DNA from: Rhynchopus sp. YZ270_cl-10
Lineage: Eukaryota; Euglenozoa; Diplonemea; Diplonemida; Diplonemidae
Assembly (NCBI GenBank): GCA_964035575.1
Contig: OZ037834.1
Span: 589,598 to 653,597, forward strand
Direction of reading: 5' to 3'
DNA length: 64,000 nt
The position numbers and the translations under genes were made by a program. The notes under the pieces were generated by a model. It saw only the letters and a program-made list of their open reading frames with translations, searched no databases and had not been told where the DNA came from. This document shows, in pieces, positions 41,201 through 51,088 of the stretch; position 1 is the first letter of the stretch, and every line of letters starts with the position of its first letter.

Positions 41201-41763
41201 ATAAGACTCGGAGGGGACCCGGTTATTCTCAGCCGGACTGGGACCCGAGACCAGGACCGGGACCAGGGACCCGGCTTATTCTCTGCTGTACCGGGCCCCC
41301 CGGATGCAATTTAATGTCCAACCCAGGACTACTTCTTAAGACGCGACCAAGCACAGAGAGGTGGAGCTTTCGTTTTCCATTTTTTTTTTCAGTGCCTGCG
41401 TCCGCCGATGAACTGGTGAGGGCGTTTGCACTTTTTTTCAACTTCTCTTTTTTTGGACTGTTATTTACTTTTACAAAGGCTTTCTTACTGTACACTTTCA
41501 TGGGGGGGTTTTTTTGGGGCAGTTGTATTGTGATGTGTATTATGTATTATGATGGGGCAGTTATCACAATACAGTCAACACTACTCTGGGTGGGGGGGTT
41601 GGGAGCGTTACCTCAATTCTGTTCTCTCTGAATGGAAAAGTATACGAAAAAAAAAAAAAATTAGTGGAGTTCATCCTCGGGTGTCTACACTAATACAACC
41701 AAGTTCAGGGGCTCCGCTACCGTATAAAGTTCTGTTGCGGCGCAACAGAAGTCTGAAAATTTT

Positions 41764-41795
<32 letters not shown>

Positions 41796-44624
41796 ATGGT
41801 TGAACCACGAGAGTACCATGGGGAACTGGGTTGCTGACCGCACCATCCAGGCTGTACCTCAATTTTTTTTTGCCTGCGGCGCCATATTTCCTTTTTTGCT
41901 CCGCAAAAAAGGATTCGATGTGTGACTCTGTGCTGTAAAAAGCTAGATTTTTACACTGTACCCTATATTTTTTTTCGCCTGCGGCGCCATTTGTTTGATT
42001 TTTTTTTTTGCTTCGCAAAAAAAAATACAGTTCCCTATGTTCCCAATGTACCTGGTCAGCAGTGCTGAAAATTTTTTGGGCACAAAAACAGCTGACCCCC
42101 TATTTTGAAATCTGAATCCCTGGATAAGACTCACTGGCGCAGGGTGAAAAAAAACACCCGCAACAGAACTCAAAAAAAATCTGAAAACGTAGCGGAGGGG
42201 CTGACCAAGTTTTCAAATAAAAAAAAAAAAAAAGTTTGCGTCTTATCCATTAAGTACTCAACCAATAGGTGGGGTGATTGTAGATGCAGCGTAAAAAAAA
42301 AAAAAAAAAAAAAAAAAGAAGAAGAAAAAAAAAAACAGTTTAAAAAGTTGACACTGCCTTCCCCTCATTTCCTTGCTCTCTCTCTCTCTCCGCTCTTTCT
42401 CTCTCCCCCCCACCCCATTTTTTTTTGTTCTTTTTTGTGTGCACTGTCGCTCTTTCCTGGTTCTCTTGGGGGGTTATGGGTTGTGCAATCAGGGGAAGTA
42501 AAAAAAAAATTTGTTCCAGTAACCTGCGTCCACCGGTTAGGTGGGGTGGTGTTCTTTTTGCACTTTTTTTTGAAATCTCTCTCTCTCTCTCTCTTTTGGT
42601 TTCAGTGCCTGCGTCCCAGAGGCGTTTGTACTATCGACTTCACCCTTTTTTTTGATATGTGTGGGCACGAGAGGAAGATTTATCCTTTCAATCGTCCTTT
42701 TCCTAAAGTGCGAAGGTCAGTCGGAGGTGTCTGTATTCAACAATCACAGTTTTATTTGGTGAGGTGGAAAGCAGGAGGAGCACATTATCAGATGTAAACC
42801 ACGAAATGGATGGTTGGGTGTTCACCCCCCTATGCAGCCGGTCATTGTACCAAAAGGTACACTGTTCACGAGAGGGCTTTTGTATTTCAACTCTACTTTA
42901 TTTTCATGATTTTATTAAGACTTCTGTTCGATATACCCCTTTTTTTACCTGCCTCTTATGCTCCCGTGTGAGGGAATGGGGGCGGGTTTCTGGCCTTGTG
43001 TTGTCAAAATTTTGATTGTGTTTTCTCTTAGCCCAACAGAACCCCGCATCACAGGGGGTCATGCACACAAAATATATACACTCAAAAGGGCTTTTGTGTT
43101 TGCAACATTTTAAACTTTTTAATTTTTTTGGCAAACAAAAAAACACACACAGAAGCCACTCTGTAGTAATACGTTTCTAGCCCTTTTATTGGATTGTCCC
43201 CTTCCTCGATTTTTATTTTATTTTGTTTTTTTGGGCAACCCTCTCTCCCCCCCTTTTTCATTCTGCACGACGATAAATAATATTGGTTTGTGGTGTTACT
43301 TTTGTGTCTCATGAAATGAAGGAGGAAATAGAAACAAAAAGCATTTTGAATACACTTTTGCGGTTCTAGGGACGAACCGCGCTGCAGAGCCACCTCCTCA
43401 CCAAACAGGTTCGAGGTGTGTACGTTTTCACCACAACCTCTCTCCCATGGGTTTTATCGTGTGATAAGTGTTAAGTTTCTATTGTGTACCGCTTACATTC
43501 CAACAATGAAAATCACAAAGTAAAACCACACTTCTTCAAATTATTTTACTTCACCAGTCGTGTGTGCACATAAACTTGTTGGTATTTTGATATTTGTACA
43601 AGAACCTGTCTTTTGACAGGAAGTGCTTTTTTGGGATTTTTTTTTTGTGCCACACCAACAACAAAAAAAAGAAAGTGGCTGAAGGGGGGGGGGGGGGGGG
43701 TATTGGTTGTTCAACAAAAAAGAGAAAGTCAACAACAAAAAAAAACAAAAAAAAAAATACATACGTTCACACACACTACCTACATAAAAAAGTTGCACCC
43801 CTCCCTCCTCCCCTCATCCCCCACATCCCCAAATTTTGATCGTGACAAACAAAAATTCAGAACCTATTATTGTCCCCGCCACGATGCCGCTCATCGGTGG
43901 CAACAGAGATGTTTTATTCACCGCTCGAAGTTCCATCTGTCTCATACGTTTTTCTTCGTCACTCTATGCTCCTCAGTTCTCCTTTCCCCCGCCCAAATTA
44001 GCGACTCAGGGTCTGTACTCCTCTCTAGCCCCTCCCACAACTGCGAAACAGGCAGAGGACCCCCCCAACCGGACCCTAACATCACACAGGATTCATGTCT
44101 CTGTGTTTTGCAATGATCCTTTCATCTGATGAGGTGGAAAGCGGAAGGAGCACATTATCAGATGTAAACCACGAAAATGGATTTGTAGGACCCCCTATAC
44201 AGTCATTGTACCAAAAAAGGTACACTGTTCACGAGAGGGCTTTTGTATTTCAACTCTACTTTTTTTTTTTCCTCTCTCTCTCAATTCACACCAAAAAACC
44301 CCACACACACACAGGAGAATATACACACATAATACCGTTATAAAGGAGAAACGGAAAAAAAATACACAAAAACAAAATGCAATAAAATTTTAGAATTGCA
44401 AAAAAAAGGAACACACAACTCATTAGTTGTAATCTCTATACACTCAACCTTTTTTCACTATAGAGGGATAAACTGCGATTCAGTTTTTTTTTCCTCTTTA
44501 TTTTCTTCTTTTTTTGCAGCAAAATCACTACAATCCGAACACTTTTTTCCCCCCTTTCTTTTGATAAAAAAATAGCTTTTTTCCTCTTATTTTTGTATGA
44601 TATAGCTCCGTTTTTTCAACTCCA
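38245..44624. other. 6.4-kb gene-free spacer
   Basis: Named contents: repeat copies at 38370, 40426, 40666 and 41662; the ACTATCAAGC repeat at 39139; a TGATCATTGCAC / TTATCACAATACAG cluster (40020-40195); a 41706-42203 hAT-like element; CAGATGTAAACC copies at 42788 and 44159; a GCGTCCGCCGATG copy near 41395; and the second 160-bp repeat at 43325-43480. A frame at 43836-44129 has semi-coding composition but no recognisable domain, splice signals or conservation, so I leave it uncalled. Confidence 0.65.
41706..42203. mobile_element. Non-autonomous hAT-like element inserted in a short repeat, 8-bp duplication ACCAAGTT
   Basis: The ends CAGGGGCTCCGCTAC and GTAGCGGAGGGGCTG are inverted copies with small differences. 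ACCAAGTT lies at 41698-41705 and at 42204-42211, and removing the element with one copy restores an ordinary TAGTGGAGTTCATCC...ACCAAGTTTTCAAA repeat. The inner roughly 300 bp (41794-42100) match 11598-11903 of the first hAT-like element closely, although the two pairs of ends differ. No transposase frame. Confidence 0.87.
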
Positions 44625-46917
44625 ATGGAAAACCCTTTGGTACAACCGTTAGTATCGTCTTCACCATCGACCCCTCCTCCTCCTCTTCCTCTTCCTGCGG
44701 TATATAACGAAGAGCCACTTCTTGGTACCTCAAGAGAGAGGTCAACCTCACCCGAAATTGAGTCACCGTATACACGAGAACGCCGTCCCTCGATCATCTT
44801 CGATGCGGAAGAAGGGGAGCCGCGGGAGACGTTTGGACGACGTATTGAGTTTCTGCTGACCACAATTGGGTACGCTGTTGGGCTGGGCAATGTGTGGCGG
44901 TTTCCATACCTTTGCTATATGAACGGCGGGGGGTCCTTTTTGATACCATACCTCATAGCTTTGATCTTCCTGGGGTGTCCGGTATTCCTATTAGAATTGG
45001 CAATGGGACAACTCTTCCGGCGTGGTACCTATCATTCGATGTGTCACATGGATACGAGGTGGCGTTGGCTAGGGTATATGAGTCTCTTTGTGAGCGTTTC
45101 CGTCGCATTATACTATAATGTGGTAATCGCTTGGTCGCTGTTTTATTTTGTGTGGTGTTTTCGAGCGGAGCTGCCATGGTCGTCAGAGGACCCTGCAGAG
45201 CTTGTTGCGAAGGCAGAGAGGTTTTGGGTGGTAGAGGCCTTAGACCAATCTCAAGGCTACTACGACGTGAACCGCTTCAACTGGGGGATGGTGGCGTGCC
45301 TCCTGGCAGCGTGGTTCGTGATATTCATCTGCATCCGAAAGGGGATAAAAAGCTCGGGGAAGGTGGTGTACGTGACAGCGACGCTGCCTTATGTGATTTT
45401 GATTGTGCTCTTCGTACGGGGGGTGACGCTGGAAGGTGCAGGAGAAGGGTTGAAGTACTACCTCACACCTGATATGTATGTGGGTTTTGGGGGGAAAAAG
45501 AAGATGTTTTTTGACCCCTTTTGTTAAAGATTGAAGTGAAGAAAATCATGTGGCAAGGCACGTTGTCCATATAGCTCCATATATCAACCCAAAAAACATA
45601 ACTTTTTTCTTCTTTCAACCTACAGTGACAAAATATTTGAACTCAAAGTCTGGATCGCCGCTGCCAAGCAGATCTTCTTCTCCCTAGGCACCGGGTTCGG
45701 CTCGCTCATTACGTACGGATCGTACAATCCACGCACAGAAAACGTTGTACAGGACACGATCTTGGTATGACCCCCACCCCACCCCCACCACCCCTCACCC
45801 TCTCCTCCCCCCCAAAAAAAAACTCCAAAAAAAAAAACCCTCAGGTATCATCGATCAATGCGTTTACCAGCATTTTCGCTGGATTGGGTGTGTTCTCAAT
45901 TCTAGGCCACCTTGCGCACACCTCAGGGGTCTCTGTTGATGCTGTTGTCGCAGATGGGTTGGGTCTCGCCTTTATCGCGTATCCTGCAGGACTGAGTTTG
46001 CTTCCTGCTCCACAGTTCTTTTGCATGTGTTTTTTTGCGATGTTGTTTTGTCTTGGTGTCGACAGCGAGTTTGCAATGGTAGAAGTTGTCTTGACCTTAG
46101 TGAAGGATATGAAGGTGGACATCCCTCAGGAGCGTCTCGCCGCGGTGCTGTGCTTTGGTGGGTTCTGCTGCGGGCTGATCTACACGACGGATGCTGGCAT
46201 TTATTGGTTCTCGTGGACGAATGACTGGAGTGCGACGTTCCTGCTCCTCATCGTGATCATAGGGGAGTGTGCGGCAGTCACGTTGTACACACCAAAGCGA
46301 TTTTGCGCAGAATTTGAGATGCTGTGCAAGCAACGGATCCACCCAATGTGGTTCAAAATCATCACAAAAGTGACACTTCCAGCATCGTGCATCCTCTTGA
46401 TTATCAGCATTGGAGAGTATGTTAGCATTATTTTTTCCTTACACGCAGTGTTATTAGAAACTCGAATAATAAAGCCAACGTTTAATCGCCTGATACCGAC
46501 TATTTTCTCCCCCTTTAAAATCACTTACACCAAATTCAGATCTCACACTGTTTTTGGCTGCGTTCAACGAAAATAATCTTCCCCCTTTTTCCAATAGTCG
46601 AGTAATCAATATCAGTTGGCGACTGTAAGAGAACGAAGTGCCTTTTCTTAGGTCAAGGAAAGCCGTCAATATCCGCCCCTCCTTTTTTCTTTCAAAACAC
46701 CTCACAAAACAGGACCCTCAACGACGGACCAAAGTCTGCCTCTGGTGTGAAGGAGCCGCCCTTTGTGACCTTTCTTGGGTGGATGATGGCCCTCGGGCCT
46801 GTTGTCCTGGCTGGGTATTGCTTTTACTATCCGTTGGACCGCGAGCTTGACAGGACCCTCCAGCTCAGCAGGTCCCCCGACGCGAGACGCGAGTTGGAGG
46901 AGCTCGCACCACGCTGA
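44625..46917 (+). CDS. SLC6-family sodium:neurotransmitter / amino-acid symporter, four exons
   Basis: Exons 44625-45475, 45626-45764, 45845-46416 and 46713-46917 join in phase to 588 aa with GT-AG introns. After a Pro/Ser-rich N-terminus the family signature [20 protein letters not shown] (86-105) opens TM1-TM2, followed by [28 protein letters not shown] (TM3), [28 protein letters not shown] across the first junction (TM6 region), [20 protein letters not shown], and VDSEFAMVE (TM8). The first junction is supported because it restores the conserved LTPD...VW.AA.QIFFSLG run. Length and about twelve membrane helices are normal. The family couples uptake of amino acids or related osmolytes to Na+ (and often Cl-); the substrate cannot be assigned. 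Intron 3 contains a relic of the DIRS-like A repeat. Confidence 0.94.
46438..46574 (+). mobile_element. Solo A-type repeat relic of the DIRS-like family in SLC6 intron 3 (fossil)
   Basis: It starts CTTACACGCAGTGTTATTAG and ends GGCTGCGTTCAACGAAAA, matching both ends of the 164-bp A unit at 33691 and 37092, with a diverged middle. No coding part is nearby. It reads as an old solitary remnant of the same family and again lies in sense orientation within an intron. Confidence 0.72.
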
Positions 46918-49093
46918 TCGATTTGTTCTTGGCTACGAAAAAAGGGCCGCCATTGAGTACAGATCCTGCACTAGCAGGTGATTTTTGTCGACACAAAAAA
47001 ACAAAACTCCACCCTGCCTAGACCAAGGAGGGTAGTTCCCTGCGCATCGCAGAAGCCGTGTTTGGTATCCAATGTAGTGGGAATTAAATTCTTGAAAAAG
47101 CAGAAGTGCAGTAGAAATAGTACATGATGCGCTCTGTACGTTGAAGAGCTGGGCAGAAGAGGAGAAGGGGTGCCGTTGATTCTAATGCTAACGCTGTACG
47201 TAGAGGTGTCTACAAAAACAATCAAAGCAACCAACCATGGTGTGGCTGAAAGGGAGGTGCTATTTCTGGGCTATTTTCTGCTACTTTCTGCTATTCTGGG
47301 CATCTGGATTTTTTTTGGTGCGGCTGAAGGGGAGGTGCTATTTTTCTGCTATTTTGGGGTCGTCACAGCCGCACCAAACCATGCAACTGTTTGCGAAGAA
47401 AGAAGGTGGACAACAGAAGAGGGACAGAGTTTTGCTCCTATGGATCATATCCTTCATTCAAATGCCTATCAGCATCCTCACAGCATCGTGCAGTTGAGGG
47501 CCATATTCTGTGCAAGAATGACCCTCACTAGGCATCAAACACCACCATAGTGCAGCTCAGAACCGCCTCCAAAACCGGCTTTTTTTTTTTGTAGATGATA
47601 GAGGAAGTACAGTGCCTGAGCCGTGCCCTGCGCCTCAGAAGCGTTACCACCAAGATCAAGGATATGCAAGTCTTCTTTTTGAACGAACAAAGGCACAGGT
47701 CCTACTCAGGTAGTACAACGTGGAGGTGCAGTAGAAATGGTACGATGCGCTCTGTACGTCGAAGAGCTGGTCAGCAGAGGTTCATCGAAAAAACCCCTTT
47801 CTTCTTTTCAAACGAACACAAAGGTACCGTCCTACTCAGGTACCTTTTTAGATATATTTGTCCATTGGCGATGACTAAGCACAGAGAGGTTTAGGATCAT
47901 CTTAGAAGCTTTCCCCCCCTTTTTTTCTTCCGCAACACTCTGTGTGGGGGGGCTTCGATAACCGCCCCCACGGAGTGTCAGTGCCCTGTGTCCCGGAGGG
48001 GGTTTTTTTGCACTGACAACTTCACCATTGTACTTCTTTGTCCGTTGTGCCTGTGCCTGTGCCCCCCGGTGTCCGAGGCATGGTGCGCTTGCATCACTTT
48101 GAAACGTCTCTTTGTGAGGGATGTATATTGCACAATGGGGGGCGGGGGAGTTCATTCCAAATTCTTAATTATAGTGAAGCAACACTCTAGGGTGGCTACA
48201 CTAATACAAAACCAAGTTTTCAACTTTTCCAACTTTTACTTCTTCTTTTTTGTTGATTATAATGTGCGTGGCTAGGCATTGCATTGCTTAGGTTTTTGTT
48301 TTTGTTTTTTTTTTACAGTGCCTGCGTCCGCCGATGAACAGTGAGGCGTTTGCACTTTCAACTTATCTTTTTTTTATTCATCTTCACCAGGGGCTATAGG
48401 TTTTTGGGGGTTTTTCGTTAAAGGTTGGCTGACCAGGATTTACCCCTCCTAAATCTCACACCCTGATCTTCACACAAAAAAAAAAAGATTTTTATTTCAA
48501 AAAAAACCACCCCACAATTTAGAGTGAGGGTGTCGGGGGGCGGGGGTCTTTTGTTCTCATTCTTTTGTTCCACTTTACGATTTTGAAAGGGAAGAAGAAA
48601 CACATGATGTACCCTCCACACCCCCAATAATTTTATTTCTTTCATGAATCCCAATTTCTCGCTTTGCACCACACCTGACGACAACTTTCTGGTTAGTCAT
48701 GGCTTTGGGTTCTGTCTCTGTTTACTCGCTGTTACCAAGTGCCTTCGCTCTGCTTTGCTGTTCTGTTTCCTCATAGTGGTGCTTACGGAAATCGGTCAAG
48801 CGAACCTGTCAGCGACCTTCTCAATACATACTCGACCCCCCAGAGCACCACATAGCTGATGGTTGTACTAATATCGAATGTATCCTCAAAAGACTTGACT
48901 AAAAAATCACACCACACTGACGACAACTTTCCGGTTAGTCAGGCTTTGGGTTCTGTTTACTCGCTGTTACTAGGAGCCTCACTGCTTTCCCTTCCCCTCC
49001 CTCCTCTCCCTCCCCTCCCTCCACAATTTTTTTTAAAGGTACACCACCTTTACCCATTTTTTGGTGTAAAGCAATCTTTTTTTGTAAAAAAAA
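46918..49093. other. Intergenic repeats
   Basis: Contents: a CATTGAGTACAGATCCTG copy (46940-46995), the TGGTGTGGC element at 47238-47376, a repeat with GAGGGNCATATTCTGTGCAAGAATNACCCTCAC near 47500 that is inverted relative to 15300-15340, GGTGACTAAGC and GTGTCAGTGCC copies (47868-48025), the repeat copy at 48172-48222, and a direct duplication of CACTGACGACAACTTTC-GGTTAGTC (about 48668 and 48910). A GGTGCTTNCGGAAATCGGTCA...GAGCACCA hairpin at 48780-48855 resembles 17172-17255. No gene was seen. Confidence 0.65.
47238..47376. mobile_element. TGGTGTGGC element, long form, with AACCA duplication
   Basis: TGGTGTGGCTGAAAGGG and CACAGCCGCACCA bound the element and AACCA lies on each side (47233-47237 and 47377-47381). 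It has the same internal second left end and TGGGCATCTGGATTTTT segment as the 9253 copy. Confidence 0.78.
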
Positions 49094-50647
49094 ATGGACA
49101 TCGAAACCCCAAACAGCCGTTCTCCAGTACCCCCTCCAGGAAGGCGCCCCTCCCTGCAACGTGGCAGTGTTTCGAGTGAGTCTCCGTCCCCTCCTCCAGC
49201 CTCTTCTACATCGTTCTCATCCCCGAAGGAAAAACGGAAGAAGAAGAAGCAGGTGAACGCATGCGTTGCGGAGGAGACGGCAAGACGGGGGGAGGTATGC
49301 TCTGAAGAGGGCGACAAATTTACGGAAATTGCTTCAGAAGTGGTGATGGAGAGGAGAATTGTCAATTATTCCGAGAGGTTAACACAGAATACTAAGGCAC
49401 CACCAAAAGCTTCCCCACGAGAAGATGTACCACCAAAACAACGTTTTATCAAAACTGCCACATTCCTCGGACGTGGTGCATTTGGCATGGTGTACGAAAG
49501 CTATGACACGGAAACCTCTCGTTTCGTTGCAACCAAGGAGGTTCAATGCCCCGTTGGTGCCGGGCAAGCGAACCCCTTCATCGACAAAGTTACCACAGAG
49601 ATACGCACCCTGAAGCTTCTCCACCACCCGCACATCGTCTCCTATATCGCTGCAGAGAGAGTCGGGAATAGTGTGTGCATTCACGTTGAGTTGGTGTCTG
49701 GTGGATCCATTACCTCGGTTTTGAAACAGTTAAACCAACCCGTAGAAGGAACTATACTCCCAACCCGAGGTTTTGGGGAGCAAAATGTCCGGGTATATAC
49801 ACGGCAGTTATGTCGCGGATTGGAGTATTTGCATTCATTGAATATTGCGCATAGGGATATAAAGGGGGAAAATGTGTTGATTGATAAGTCAGGTGGAAAG
49901 GTGAAACTCGCAGATTTTAATAGTTGCAGACAACGTCTAGGGGGGAGCATAGAGTCCATGAAGACAATAGCAGGGACCTTATGGTATATGAGCCCCGAGA
50001 TGATTTCTGGGAAAGAATACGGTCTCGCGTCGGATATTTGGTCCGTGGGGATTACCGTGATAGAAATGTTAACCGGGGTGCCTCCGTTGTCGGGGCAATT
50101 CAATAGCAGCCCGGATGCGATGTTTCACATTGCCTCTTTACAAGACCCGTATTGCCTGCCAGAAGGGGTAGGGGACGCTTCAGCTGCCTTTTTGCATTCA
50201 TGCTTATTAAAAAACCCGCAGGATAGATTGCAGATAGGGCAGCTCTGTAAACATCAATTTGTCTCGGAAAGCGGTGCGGCGGGAGGGCTTATTAGAGGGG
50301 ATGATGAAGGAAGCGCGAAACGACCCATTAAGTCAACCCCCCTAGAGCCGGTCCGCTGTGGATCCCCTGAAATTCTATGTCGAAAACAGATGCAAAATAC
50401 TGCTTTGCCATCGGGAGGGGGTGGAGGAGGAGGAGGAGGAGGGGGGTTGAACACCAGCAAAGGGTATCAAAGCCTTGCAGGATCGGTGATGGGGCGGTCC
50501 TTGGTGTGTGAGAGTATGTCGTTGGGTGGGGAGGGTGGTGGTGGTGGTGGTGGTGGTGGTGGTCTCGTCTCACGCCCGACGACGAAGATTCTCCCAAGCC
50601 TTCCTACAAAGCGGTTTCACGGTAAGATGCAGCCGCTAGATATATAA
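49094..50647 (+). CDS. MAP3K-like (STE11/MEKK family) protein kinase with DFN in place of DFG
   Basis: The 517-aa intronless frame starts at the ATG after an A-run. A Ser/Pro-rich N-terminus (1-115) precedes the kinase domain: GRGAFGMV (126-133), Lys148 in VATKEV, LHHPHIVSY, VSGGSITSVLKQL, HRDIKGENVLID (253-264), then LADFNSC where the family normally has LADFGAS, and GTLWYMSPEMI (294-304), SDIWSVGITVIEMLTG, and DRLQIGQLCKHQFV. HRDIKGxN with GGSI places it with MEKK/STE11 or related STE kinases, which phosphorylate MAP2Ks. The Asp of DFG is kept, the Gly is Asn, so activity is likely but regulation of the loop may differ. The C-terminus is glycine-rich (runs at about 438-448 and 478-488) from GGA/GGT repeats. 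The MAP2K-like gene lies 11 kb upstream. Confidence 0.88.
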   Translation: MDIETPNSRSPVPPPGRRPSLQRGSVSSESPSPPPASSTSFSSPKEKRKKKKQVNACVAEETARRGEVCSEEGDKFTEIASEVVMERRIVNYSERLTQNTKAPPKASPREDVPPKQRFIKTATFLGRGAFGMVYESYDTETSRFVATKEVQCPVGAGQANPFIDKVTTEIRTLKLLHHPHIVSYIAAERVGNSVCIHVELVSGGSITSVLKQLNQPVEGTILPTRGFGEQNVRVYTRQLCRGLEYLHSLNIAHRDIKGENVLIDKSGGKVKLADFNSCRQRLGGSIESMKTIAGTLWYMSPEMISGKEYGLASDIWSVGITVIEMLTGVPPLSGQFNSSPDAMFHIASLQDPYCLPEGVGDASAAFLHSCLLKNPQDRLQIGQLCKHQFVSESGAAGGLIRGDDEGSAKRPIKSTPLEPVRCGSPEILCRKQMQNTALPSGGGGGGGGGGGLNTSKGYQSLAGSVMGRSLVCESMSLGGEGGGGGGGGGGLVSRPTTKILPSLPTKRFHGKMQPLDI

Positions 50648-51088
50648 CAGTGTGTGTGGGAGTGGGAGGGGGGTTTTTTTTTGTGTGGAATGCTTCAATG
50701 CAACACGAACCTTTGAGAAGAGAGAGACACAGGAACTTTTGTTATGGCCAGTCATTAGGTTTCCTTTTTACATCTTCTGTTGTTGCCCGCAGGGTACTTG
50801 TGCTTACATCCGGATGGCTGGCATCGTACGTGGGTCAGTCGGAGGTGCCTGCATTAATAACTTCACTTTGTTACCACCTGACGCGAGAGAGTGTTTTGGT
50901 ATTGTCAGCCGCGTAGCATTGCTGACCCCTTGCCTGCCATTTGTTCTAAAGTGTGTGTGTATACTACTGGGGTGATCCCCCATGGGTATCTGGTGGGCAT
51001 GTGTCCCAGTGAACAGTGGAATTTGCCAGATCTGGCCAGATATAGGGGCCAATATCCCAGATCTGGCTCGTTTTCCAAATTTTGTTAA

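Noticed and set aside
43836-44129. Possible small gene or upstream exon of the SLC6 gene
   Set aside because: Composition is semi-coding, but there is no GTATG donor in phase, no domain, and a dispersed repeat runs into its 3' end.
1958-48222. CRISPR-like array from the TAGTGGAGTTCATCC repeats
   Set aside because: Copies are kilobases apart, diverged, and without regular spacers. The genome is eukaryotic.
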